A stretch of DNA of 15,402 bases, taken from contig JAKURJ010000009.1 of NCBI GenBank assembly GCA_022452125.1, forward strand, positions 10,291 to 25,692. Direction: 5' to 3'. Below the pieces are notes generated by a model. That model saw only the letters and a program-made list of their open reading frames with translations, was not told where the DNA came from and made no database searches. Positions 1 through 7,422 of this stretch are shown piece after piece (within the stretch, counting starts at the first letter, position 1; each line of letters begins with the position of its first letter). Source of the DNA: Candidatus Poseidoniaceae archaeon. Its GTDB lineage: Archaea; Thermoplasmatota; Poseidoniia; Poseidoniales; Poseidoniaceae. The translations under genes and the position numbers were made by a program.

Positions 1-128
1 GGAGCTGAGTGCGAGAATCGAAGTCGAGTGTCCGAGCGACAGCGGATTGCACGCCCACCGCACTACCAGGCTCTGCGACCTCCTCCTTTACTAACGGGGG
101 TTCACTTATTTCAAGAATCTATCCTTGG

Positions 129-1523
129 TTATTCTTCACGGCTAGTGGCGATAATCGCTAGACCAAGACCCGCTGCAGCGGTTGCGAATGTGAAGCCAGG
201 CAGTCCATGGTCGTGGTCGCCAGGGTCTGAAACTAAATTCGCAGCTCTCTTGACATCATCAACGAATAGGTCAACATCCCAATCATAGCCTAGGAATACT
301 ACCTTAGGTTTCCAGTTAGCATCTAGAATGAATGTCTGAGTTGAGTGTGAAGTGCTCGTATCTACATTCATAGCTTCTGGAATTGGAATCATTTCATCCG
401 AAGTAGTGTTTGGCGCCCATGCAATATGGTATTCTTCAAAGAGTGAATCCATTCCAACCATACTTTCACTCCATGATTCAGAGGTCTCATTCCAGTAGTG
501 CAATTGCCACCACCAAGAATAATCAGCAGGCGCATCAACTCCATCGATGGCATTCATGTAATGGCCATATTCAGAAGCAGGAGCATCGAATGAATCTAGA
601 GCCGATAAGGACATGTGCCAAGCGTTGAAACCATGTAATTCTGTAGAATTAGTTGAACCGTTGGAATGCATTATTGTGAACACGTAATTGTGAGCACCTG
701 AAGGAGATGGAATTGTAGCATCGTCAGTGGAATTAGGTGCAAATGCAAGTGGTCCAGGCTCCGCATCATCGATTCCTACCATCGATTCCTGCCAAGCATT
801 GGTTGATTCGTTCCATGAGTGAAGTTGCCACCACCATGAGTAATCAGCAGGAGCCTCATCGTTGTTTATTCCACTAACGAAGTTGCCCCATTCACTCGAA
901 CTTGAATTGATTTCCCATCCTGCTTGATAAGCGGAGGCGGTTAGTTGGCCCCATCCATTAGGTACAACATCGTGCTCGTTACTAGTTCCATTAGGCATCA
1001 TTACAGTAACGGTTGCCACTCTTTCATCATCCATCGAGTCGCCATGGTCATGGTCATGGTCGTGATTTTCTATTTCCTCAGTCATAACTGAAATTCCGAA
1101 ATCACCCCAAATCGTTTCCAGGTCTTCTAATTCACCGGTTAGATGCGGCCAAGTTGCACCATAATCCTCTCTGTACTCTCTCAGAACATGTGGCTTGTCG
1201 TTTCGTGGATCTACAGTGATTGAGATGAATTGGTAATCAACGCCATCAAGTTCGCTTTCTGCCTGAATCATATTGTTTGTAATAACCGGACATACATCGG
1301 GGCAAGTAGTGAAGATGAATGCAACGACATTGACATCAGCATTGCCTGTGTGAAGTGAATAGTAATTGAAATTCTGATCGATTAAGACGTGATTAGGAAT
1401 AGAGGTCCTTTCCAAGACATAGCCGTTCCAATGAACATCGCTTCCATGTCCATCGCCTGCACTACCAGCAGGAATAGTCGATGCTGATAGCAGCACTACA
1501 ATAGCAATAGATAGCCAGCGCAT
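129..1523 (-). CDS. sco: Sco1/SenC-family copper chaperone with an inserted tandem-repeat module
   Basis: Likely copper-delivery/thiol protein for assembling the CuA site of the oxidase encoded just upstream. Numbered from the ATG at 1523 (464 aa): signal peptide about 1-23; a thioredoxin-like Sco half with CPDVC (Cys74, Cys78); a His/Asp-rich stretch at about 154-161; two Trp-rich repeats (about 210-274 and 317-382, sharing APADYSWWWQLH); then the returning Sco half with the conserved metal His (His393, in SHSTQTFILD); a second short DH-rich stretch; and a C-terminal hydrophobic segment (about 440-459) that may anchor it. A usual Sco is about 200 aa, so about 240 residues are inserted before the His strand. 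A GTG at 1532 is an alternative start; the ATG is preferred because GAGTGA lies 5 nt upstream. It is last in the oxidase operon, 48 bp after subunit IV. The Sco call is firm; the function of the insert is unknown. Confidence 0.9.
   Translation of the reverse strand: MRWLSIAIVVLLSASTIPAGSAGDGHGSDVHWNGYVLERTSIPNHVLIDQNFNYYSLHTGNADVNVVAFIFTTCPDVCPVITNNMIQAESELDGVDYQFISITVDPRNDKPHVLREYREDYGATWPHLTGELEDLETIWGDFGISVMTEEIENHDHDHDHGDSMDDERVATVTVMMPNGTSNEHDVVPNGWGQLTASAYQAGWEINSSSSEWGNFVSGINNDEAPADYSWWWQLHSWNESTNAWQESMVGIDDAEPGPLAFAPNSTDDATIPSPSGAHNYVFTIMHSNGSTNSTELHGFNAWHMSLSALDSFDAPASEYGHYMNAIDGVDAPADYSWWWQLHYWNETSESWSESMVGMDSLFEEYHIAWAPNTTSDEMIPIPEAMNVDTSTSHSTQTFILDANWKPKVVFLGYDWDVDLFVDDVKRAANLVSDPGDHDHGLPGFTFATAAAGLGLAIIATSREE
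378..575 (-). repeat. Sco insert, repeat unit 2 (coding)
   Basis: Second copy of the Trp-rich unit: SEYG, APADYSWWWQLH, WNET, W-ES-MVGMD, WAPN, IPIP. The APADYSWWWQLH core is identical to unit 1 and the flanks have diverged, which suggests an older duplication kept under selection. Confidence 0.8.
702..896 (-). repeat. Sco insert, repeat unit 1 (coding)
   Basis: Encodes about 65 residues with the order SEWG, APADYSWWWQLH, WNES, W-ES-MVGID, FAPN, IPSP. It aligns end to end with a second unit about 320 bp further along the gene, so it is an internal duplication within the Sco protein. The Trp-rich pattern is loosely like secreted DUF4430/transcobalamin-like beta domains; that comparison is a guess. 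Confidence 0.8.
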
Positions 1524-1537
1524 GTTATTCACTCTAG

Positions 1538-1555
1538 ACTTTCATTAATGAAAGT
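1538..1555. promoter_or_regulatory. 18-bp perfect palindrome between subunit IV and sco genes
   Basis: ACTTTCATTAATGAAAGT is its own reverse complement. It sits in the 48-bp gap between the stop of the subunit IV gene and the sco ATG. It could be a dimeric regulator site or, as RNA, a 7-bp stem with a TTAA loop that tunes sco expression relative to the upstream genes. The palindrome is seen directly; its role is inferred. Confidence 0.5.
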
Positions 1556-1571
1556 TGTAGTATCCTGTCAC

Positions 1572-1976
1572 TCACTCAGTAACATAGGAATAATCCCAGT
1601 TAGGAGTGCACCAAGCAGGTAATTGGTCGATACCTGCTGGGTTAGATAGTCCGATACCCCATAGCATCAATGCTACGAATAGAACTGGGAATAATGCAGT
1701 TCTAGTGTAGATGAATGGATCTCCTTTCAAGTGCATAAAGAATGCAGCGATTCCATATCCTTTGATGATTCCGACAACAATCAATACGGCCCAAACAGCG
1801 CCACGGGTGATTTGTATGTCGGTTCCTGGAACTGTTTCGAAGAAAACAGCTGCAACTTCAAACAGCGTGAAGAACATTAGAATTAGGAAATTTACGTAGT
1901 AAACATCCTTTCCAATAATATCAGCCATCTTTTGGAATATTCCTGCAATTGGTCCTGTGTACTTGTGTTCGCCCAT
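1572..1976 (-). CDS. coxD: Cytochrome c oxidase subunit IV (CtaF/COX4-prokaryotic family)
   Basis: Small accessory membrane subunit of the haem-copper oxidase. 134 aa with three hydrophobic segments (about 26-47, 58-80 and 90-108). The FFMHLKGD motif after the second segment is typical of the prokaryotic subunit IV/CyoD family. It starts 9 bp after coxC stops, and GAGGCGAT lies just upstream of the ATG as a ribosome binding site. The family has no redox centre and is thought to stabilise the complex. Placement between coxC and sco supports the assignment; the gene symbol is conventional and less certain than the family. Confidence 0.85.
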   Translation of the reverse strand: MGEHKYTGPIAGIFQKMADIIGKDVYYVNFLILMFFTLFEVAAVFFETVPGTDIQITRGAVWAVLIVVGIIKGYGIAAFFMHLKGDPFIYTRTALFPVLFVALMLWGIGLSNPAGIDQLPAWCTPNWDYSYVTE

Positions 1977-1985
1977 GTTATCGCC

Positions 1986-3293
1986 TCAATATAGGTAGAA
2001 TGCCGGGAAGATGGCAACCCACGCCAAATCCACGAAGTGCCAATACAAACCGAAATATTCGATTCCTTGGCCATTATGTTCGTCATATCCATCTTCAAGA
2101 ACATCTGCCTTGAAGATCATGAATAGCATGACTAGCAATCCAATGAATACGTGAAGTCCGTGTGCACCGGTTGCTACATAGAAGATTGAACCAGCCTGAG
2201 TATCGATAGTGAATCCTTCAGCGATTAGGTGACTCCACTCGACTAGCTTCAATACAATGAACAGAGAACCAAGTGCTAGGGTGATAATTAGATAGTTCCT
2301 AACAGTCTTCTTGCGAGTTGGGAACAACTTAGCCATCAAAGCGTTCTTCGAAGGCTCCCAGTTCACATCCTTAGCAGTCTTTAGTGCTAGCACGATTGTG
2401 TAGGATGAGATAATCAGAGCGAATGTGTTGATCGCACCTGGTAGCAATGTGCCAACTTCGTGACGTAGCAGGTCAGAAGCAGTAACGGGGTCTACGACCT
2501 TACACTTACCAGCGTCTACAGCCCATTCAGTACACCATCCTGTTCTCATTCTTAGGTAAGATGAGAAGAAAGATGCGAAAACCATCATTTCAGAGATTAG
2601 GAAAATCCACATTCCAGCCTTGCGGATATCTTGCCCTTGGAATGGGTGAGATGTTGCAATTTGTTCGTGGTGTCCTTTCAGGTCTTCATTCCACCAGTTT
2701 CCAATACCAACGATTAGTATAGCGCTTCCAATCATAGCTAGAGTGAAGTCACCCATTTCTGCTTGGTAATCTAATCCTAACAATGACTTGCAGGGTGTTA
2801 CGAATCCAGGGAAGCCCATCATGAACAGTAGGATACCGGTTGCCATTAGAATTGGAGAAGCAGAACCGTGATGCTCTTCATGGTCATCACCGTGATGATG
2901 GTCATCGTGGTCATCCTCTGGTTGGATACTATTGTAGAATCCAGATATGCCGTAGAATGCAGCATAGATAATCATCATTACCAAAATTGTCTTTCCAGCA
3001 GTTATCCAAGTTAAGTAAGAAAGGTGTGCATCGATATCAGCTTCATGGGCTTCGTCCCATGCATCACTTGCAGCCTCTTGTTCTGCGAGGGTCCCAGTTT
3101 CGTTTGCAGTGTTCCATTCGAGTTCAGCGTTTTCGAGGTCTTCGTGAGCAGCATCCCAATCGGTGTGCTTGACAGAACCAACTCCAACAGCGAACGCACC
3201 GTAAGCGGCACCTCCGACTGCTAGAAGGATAACTGAGACAATAACCGCTCTCATCCAAACGTCGTTCTTGACATCGTGTAGACTTCCGCTCAT
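1986..3293 (-). CDS. coxC: Cytochrome c oxidase subunit III with N-terminal extension
   Basis: Non-redox core subunit III of the aa3-type oxidase. The canonical part begins near residue 224 (RKAGMWIFLISEMMVFASFF, including the conserved SE pair) and runs to HGLHVFIGLLVM and YWHFVDLAWVAIFP at the C-terminus. In front lie about 220 extra residues: a membrane segment (about 15-38), an acidic Glu/Ala-rich probably helical stretch (about 44-90), a second membrane segment (about 97-117), an Asp/His-rich run (about 127-142), and further membrane segments around 146-164 and 183-198. The total is 435 aa against about 190-290 for usual forms. The ATG overlaps the coxA stop by 4 bp and has a strong AAGGAGG site upstream. 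The extension could be a fused accessory subunit or a metal-binding region. Confidence 0.95.
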   Translation of the reverse strand: MSGSLHDVKNDVWMRAVIVSVILLAVGGAAYGAFAVGVGSVKHTDWDAAHEDLENAELEWNTANETGTLAEQEAASDAWDEAHEADIDAHLSYLTWITAGKTILVMMIIYAAFYGISGFYNSIQPEDDHDDHHHGDDHEEHHGSASPILMATGILLFMMGFPGFVTPCKSLLGLDYQAEMGDFTLAMIGSAILIVGIGNWWNEDLKGHHEQIATSHPFQGQDIRKAGMWIFLISEMMVFASFFSSYLRMRTGWCTEWAVDAGKCKVVDPVTASDLLRHEVGTLLPGAINTFALIISSYTIVLALKTAKDVNWEPSKNALMAKLFPTRKKTVRNYLIITLALGSLFIVLKLVEWSHLIAEGFTIDTQAGSIFYVATGAHGLHVFIGLLVMLFMIFKADVLEDGYDEHNGQGIEYFGLYWHFVDLAWVAIFPAFYLY

Positions 3294-5590
3294 GATTTCG
3301 CCTCCTTATTCCAAAGACTGCTCATCGTTCTAAACGGCGCCTTGAGCAAAGATTCGAGTTTCGTCTCGTGGTGATCACTCGGATCGTTAGCATCGTACTG
3401 AGTTGGCTCAACAGCGAATGATGGAGTTGGTGGAGGCGAGGTGACTGCCCATTCAAGTGACCATCCGCCCCACGGGTCCTTTCCGACCTTCTCGCCTTTC
3501 TTTACTGAGCGAACTATGTTCCATACTAGGAGTAGCTGAGATATTCCAAAGATTATTGCGAATGTAGAAATCGCCATGTTCAATTCTGCAAATCCAGAAT
3601 CAACAGCATATGTGTGAGTTCTTCTTGGCATACCCATAATTCCAACAGCGTGCATTGGCCAGAACGCAGCGTTGTATGAACTGAAACCGATAATGAAGTG
3701 CCACAATCCAAGAGTCTCATTCATCTTGCGTCCTGTAACCTTAGGGAACCAGTAGTATATTCCAGAGAATAGAGCGAAGATGATTCCACCAATGAACACA
3801 TAGTGGAAGTGAGCAACTACGAAGTATCCGTCGTGGAATTGTGTGTCTAGTCCAGCAACTGGGAAGAACATTCCAGACAATCCACCGAGAGTGAAGGTGA
3901 TCAGGAATCCTAGAGACCACAATGTGTGTGTCTTGAATACCAGGCTTCCTCCCCACAGAGTTGCAAGCCAGTTGAAGATTTTAACACCGGTAGGAATCGC
4001 TACCGCCATTGTAGTAATCATGAACGCAGCACGCCATGCTGGGCTCATACCACTGGTTAGCATGTGGTGCCCCCATACAATGAAACCAACAACTCCGATT
4101 CCGACCATAGCGTAAACCATTGACCTGTAACCGAAGATAGATCTTCTAGCACTTGTAGCCAATACTTCAGAAACAATTCCGAACGCAGGAACTACAACCA
4201 CGTATACTTCTGGATGACCGAAGAACCAGAACAAGTGCTGGAACAGCAACGGGTCTCCACCTGCTGTGAAGAAGGTTGTACCTATCGTAGAATCGAATAG
4301 CAGGAAGAAGATACCGATAATGAACGCAGGTAGGCTCACGTACAGCATGAATACGCTGATTAGAACAGACCAAGTGAACAGTGGCATCTTCATCCAGCCA
4401 ACACCCTTTGCACGCATGGTGAATGTAGTGGTGACGAAGTTAACACCGGATAGTGTAGATGACGCACCCAGTAATGCAATACCTGCAATGAAAGCAATAG
4501 TTCCAGGGTTCGGTCCTCCTGCATGCCCGGTTAGGCTAGAGTATGGTGGATACATAACCCAGGTAATGTCAGCCGCTTCACCGCTCCATATACCAGTAAA
4601 GATTAGAGGAGCAGCAGCTACAATTATCCAGAATCCAAGTGCGTTGATTCTTGGGAATGCAAGATCCTTAGCACCAATCTGTAGCGGTAAGATGTAGTTC
4701 ATGAATCCTGCAATCATTGGCATTGCTGCAAGGAAAATCATGGTCGTACCGTGAAGTGTGAAGAACGAGTTGTATTCTGCTTGAGTTAGGAAATCGTTCT
4801 CAGGGAACATCAACTGGATACGGAATAGTAGTGCCAGCAATCCTCCAACAAGGAAGAAGAAGAATCCGTACAAGAAGTAGAGGATACCGACTTGTTTGTG
4901 GTCAGTTGTTGTTAACCAAGGCTTGAGGTAAGCCCAGAAGTTGCCGATTGAGAAGTTGTCAGGGTTGCGTGTGTAGAATACCCACATGCTTCCAATCAGG
5001 ATTAGTCCAAGTGCCAATCCGATGACAGTCATCAGGATAGTCAGTGCTTCAGCGCTAGGTGCGCTAGGGTTAGCATTGATTCCAGGAACATCAAGTTCTA
5101 GTTTGTTCCACTGGTCTTCGCCAGATGCGTCAGCAGCACCGTTTCCATTTACAGCGTTTCCAAAGATTAGGAAACTAGCAATAGCGGTGTCATCTGCAGG
5201 AGCAGTCCACTTGAAATCCCAAGTTCTGCGATCGTTGATATCTAGATTGTGAGTTAATCCTCCATCCATTTCAGATGCAGTATTTCCATCGATGTCTGGT
5301 ACAGACTCTAGAACACCGCCGCCGGTTAGAATCATGCTGAATCCACCGTTTTGGTCAGGGTTTTCGACAGGGACGTCGTCATTGGTAATTGTTAATGTGA
5401 ACAGATACTCTTCAGAAGCGTTGAATACATCAGGAAGGCCATCAACAGTGATTACAGTGCTTGAGGTCATTCCTCCGTGACAACCACACCCACCTTCTGT
5501 CACGATACCTGTTTGGCGAGCTTCAAACGAAGTGGTTGAAGCGAGAGCGACTAAAAGAATCGCTAGGACTGCAATGCTTCTTCCCTTCAT
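3290..5590 (-). CDS. coxA: Cytochrome c oxidase subunit I (A1-type) fused to a secreted GCGCH domain
   Basis: Catalytic subunit that reduces O2 to water and pumps protons. The oxidase core spans about 220-725. Visible ligands: haem a His280 (HGTTM) and His596; haem a3 His594 (both in AHFHYV); CuB His459 (in GHPEVY) with Tyr463 for the cross-link; and His508/His509. Glu461, Asp309 (GAKDLAFPRIN) and Lys537 mark the D- and K-channels, so this is a type A1 enzyme. Residues 1-205 are an extra module: signal peptide (about 1-24), GGCGCHGG (Cys35, Cys37, His38), a beta-rich domain of about 130 residues, then a membrane segment (about 182-205) leading into the oxidase. The module resembles extracellular choice-of-anchor/Reeler-like domains. 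The gene overlaps coxB by 4 bp and is preceded by GAGGAG. Confidence 0.97.
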   Translation of the reverse strand: MKGRSIAVLAILLVALASTTSFEARQTGIVTEGGCGCHGGMTSSTVITVDGLPDVFNASEEYLFTLTITNDDVPVENPDQNGGFSMILTGGGVLESVPDIDGNTASEMDGGLTHNLDINDRRTWDFKWTAPADDTAIASFLIFGNAVNGNGAADASGEDQWNKLELDVPGINANPSAPSAEALTILMTVIGLALGLILIGSMWVFYTRNPDNFSIGNFWAYLKPWLTTTDHKQVGILYFLYGFFFFLVGGLLALLFRIQLMFPENDFLTQAEYNSFFTLHGTTMIFLAAMPMIAGFMNYILPLQIGAKDLAFPRINALGFWIIVAAAPLIFTGIWSGEAADITWVMYPPYSSLTGHAGGPNPGTIAFIAGIALLGASSTLSGVNFVTTTFTMRAKGVGWMKMPLFTWSVLISVFMLYVSLPAFIIGIFFLLFDSTIGTTFFTAGGDPLLFQHLFWFFGHPEVYVVVVPAFGIVSEVLATSARRSIFGYRSMVYAMVGIGVVGFIVWGHHMLTSGMSPAWRAAFMITTMAVAIPTGVKIFNWLATLWGGSLVFKTHTLWSLGFLITFTLGGLSGMFFPVAGLDTQFHDGYFVVAHFHYVFIGGIIFALFSGIYYWFPKVTGRKMNETLGLWHFIIGFSSYNAAFWPMHAVGIMGMPRRTHTYAVDSGFAELNMAISTFAIIFGISQLLLVWNIVRSVKKGEKVGKDPWGGWSLEWAVTSPPPTPSFAVEPTQYDANDPSDHHETKLESLLKAPFRTMSSLWNKEAKS

Positions 5591-6639
5591 TGTCTCAACT
5601 CCTCATGTTCGAAGTAGACACCAAAGTCGGCATCGCAAGTCATACCTTCTCTAGCAACGACTTCGACTTGACCGTACATTAGCGAGTGCTCCTTACCGCA
5701 GTATTCAGCACACTTGATTGGGAACACGCCAGCGTCATTAGGCTGAACATACATCCAAGTTCCAGAGTCAAGACCAGGAACAGCGTCTTCCTTCATACCC
5801 CATTCTTGTAACCAGAATGCGTGTTGAACACCTTGGTAGGTGTTAGTTGGGTCGAAGTTTGATTCTCTTAGAGGGTTCATTGAGAAGATGTTGAAGAGAA
5901 CGTTCTCATCACACGGGATGATTAGATTACCACTCATTTTGTAGCTGTATAACTCTCTGCCATCATCATCGACGATTCTATCAGGGATGTGTTGCCATCG
6001 GTGAACGACATTTCCTTCAGCGTCTTGAATTTCAACACTGTGTGGAACAGCAGCGTCGAACATAATATCCATTGTAGTATTATTTGCCAAATCTAGTGTT
6101 TCTGAGAATTCAGTAATCTTCCTAGTATCGTCAATATTGATTTCCATGATTGACCATTTTGCTTCTGCCGTTGCGGCACCTGGGCCAGCATTGATAGTCA
6201 AACCTGCGATATTGTCCCAAGTGACATCATGTCCAGTGCCCATGTCTTCCCACGTTAGATTATCCTGGTAGTAGAAATCCCAGTACCACTGAAGTCCATT
6301 CACTTCAACGGTGAATGTTTCTTCTTCCTGTAGATTCTGAACTTCTCCCCAAACAATGTTCATAGAACCGAATGCGAGAATTGTTACCCAAACGACCAGA
6401 ATTGTAGGCCCTACGAACCACGCCAACTCAAGGTCGAAGTTGTGGCGCTCCTTAGGGAAGGTACCAACTTTGAGTTCTTCTTTGCCAGCTGGCTCAATAC
6501 CATCTCTGTAGCGCAGTATAGCGATTAGGAGCCAAGCGAATGTGAACAAACCGACTACGATTGACCAGAAAAGAAACTTATCGTACAGAATATTGAACAC
6601 TGTGTATTCGTCAGGCCATAACTCACGCGAAGCGCCCAT
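5587..6639 (-). CDS. coxB: Cytochrome c oxidase subunit II (CuA)
   Basis: Accepts electrons from the donor (cytochrome c or a cupredoxin) and passes them through CuA to subunit I. 350 aa: membrane segments at about 22-42 and 74-96, the aromatic GLQWYWDFYY motif (115-124), and CuA ligands His273 (VQHAFW), Cys310, Glu312 and Cys314 (CAEYC), His318 and Met321, all intact. About 110 residues lie between the aromatic motif and the strand leading to His273, far more than usual, so an extra subdomain is inserted in the cupredoxin fold. No CXXCH is present, so it is not a caa3 fusion. It is the first gene of the oxidase operon; no Shine-Dalgarno site is visible before the ATG, which suggests a leaderless transcript. 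Confidence 0.96.
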   Translation of the reverse strand: MGASRELWPDEYTVFNILYDKFLFWSIVVGLFTFAWLLIAILRYRDGIEPAGKEELKVGTFPKERHNFDLELAWFVGPTILVVWVTILAFGSMNIVWGEVQNLQEEETFTVEVNGLQWYWDFYYQDNLTWEDMGTGHDVTWDNIAGLTINAGPGAATAEAKWSIMEINIDDTRKITEFSETLDLANNTTMDIMFDAAVPHSVEIQDAEGNVVHRWQHIPDRIVDDDGRELYSYKMSGNLIIPCDENVLFNIFSMNPLRESNFDPTNTYQGVQHAFWLQEWGMKEDAVPGLDSGTWMYVQPNDAGVFPIKCAEYCGKEHSLMYGQVEVVAREGMTCDADFGVYFEHEELRQ

Positions 6640-6657
6640 GTTCCGACGGGTCAGATG

Positions 6658-6683
6658 GCCGTATTAATTGATTGCGTATAGAC
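6658..6683 (-). promoter_or_regulatory. Candidate promoter of the oxidase operon
   Basis: AT-rich elements read on the minus strand (CTATAC, then CAATTAATAC) lie about 20-45 bp upstream of the coxB ATG, at a distance suited to an archaeal TATA box with a short or absent leader. Assigned by eye and weak. Confidence 0.3.
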
Positions 6684-6686
6684 GAC

Positions 6687-6694
6687 ATTTTATC
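6687..6694 (+). promoter_or_regulatory. Candidate TATA box for the DUF167/Toprim unit
   Basis: ATTTTATC lies about 30 bp before the ATG at 6723, in the 83-bp divergent gap shared with coxB. Spacing fits an archaeal TATA element. Assigned by eye. Confidence 0.3.
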
Positions 6695-6722
6695 TAGGAA
6701 GATTTGTTATGATAAGTGAAGT

Positions 6723-7043
6723 ATGCATAACATAATGGGCGTGGAGTCTTGCATCCAATCCACCCTTTCTGGAGAGGTTCTTATCGACATAGAAGTTCAG
6801 CCCGCATCCTCACGCCAAGGGATAGTCGGATTCAATGAATGGAGAAACAGAATCCAAGTCGCTGTCAAAGCTGAAGCGAAGAAAGGACAGGCCAACCATG
6901 CAGTGTGCAATGTGCTTTCGAAGATATTCTCAAGCCCCGTCACAGTAGTTTCTGGTCATACTGCAAGAGGCAAGAAAGTACAAGTTGCCAACCTTTCTTC
7001 TCAGCAAATCATAACTGTTTTGGAGGGATTGATTGAACCGTGA
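6723..7043 (+). CDS. DUF167/YggU-family protein
   Basis: Small (106 aa) protein of the DUF167 family (YggU-like), whose biochemical role is unknown. Family features seen: VQPASSRQGIVG near the N-terminus, then RIQVAVKAEAKKGQANHAV, a helix, and the VTVVSGHTARGKKVQV strand-turn region, giving the typical compact alpha/beta fold. The ATG at 6723 has AGTGA just upstream; a second in-frame ATG at 6735 is an alternative. Its stop lies inside the next gene, whose start overlaps by 11 bp, so the two are probably translationally coupled. The family call is good; no function can be given. Confidence 0.85.
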   Translation: MHNIMGVESCIQSTLSGEVLIDIEVQPASSRQGIVGFNEWRNRIQVAVKAEAKKGQANHAVCNVLSKIFSSPVTVVSGHTARGKKVQVANLSSQQIITVLEGLIEP

Positions 7044-7422
7044 ACAGAGGTACGCTTTGGCACATAGAGCCCTCGAATCCTCTATCGAGGAGAATGCCGA
7101 AGGCAAGGTGATTTTGGTTGAAGGTAAGCGCGATGAAGTTGCACTTAGAGACCTAGGCTTCACTGGCCCGATAGAGAAATTGAACCGAGGATGGACAGTA
7201 GATAGAGTGGTTGTATACATCGTTGAAAATTATGGAAGTTGTATTGTATTGATGGATTGGGATAGAACCGGAGGAAGACTCCAAAGAAGGCTCATGGATT
7301 CGATGACTAGTCTAGATATCAAACCGTGCGATGAATTACGCAGAGCACTATCTAAGGCAATGAAGCCCGATACCATGTGTGTAGAGGATTTACCTTCATT
7401 CCTCGGGCAGGCAGACGCCTGA
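7033..7422 (+). CDS. Small Toprim-domain protein (archaeal UPF0292/COG1658-like)
   Basis: 129-aa protein with an isolated Toprim fold, the metal-binding domain of primases, topoisomerases and RNase M5. The motif-I glutamate is Glu30 (ILVEGKRD) and the DxD pair is Asp75/Asp77 (MDWDRTG), so the Mg-binding residues are intact. Known relatives are small archaeal proteins labelled as primase-like or 5S rRNA maturation-like; which activity applies here cannot be told from sequence. The start is TTG at 7033, chosen because GGAGG at 7022-7026 lies 6 nt upstream and no ATG is available at a suitable position. It overlaps the DUF167 gene at the 5' end and the convergent Lrp gene by 27 bp at the 3' end. 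Confidence 0.82.
   Translation: MNREQRYALAHRALESSIEENAEGKVILVEGKRDEVALRDLGFTGPIEKLNRGWTVDRVVVYIVENYGSCIVLMDWDRTGGRLQRRLMDSMTSLDIKPCDELRRALSKAMKPDTMCVEDLPSFLGQADA

Noticed and set aside
28..288. 86-aa plus-strand frame at the left edge
   Set aside because: Antisense to the Sco C-terminus, with no family resemblance.
4266..4697. 143-aa plus-strand frame within coxA
   Set aside because: Antisense shadow of highly conserved subunit I sequence containing the CuB ligands.
5461..5500. Cytochrome c haem site in the subunit I extension
   Set aside because: The motif is CGCH, one residue short of CxxCH, so canonical haem c attachment is not supported.
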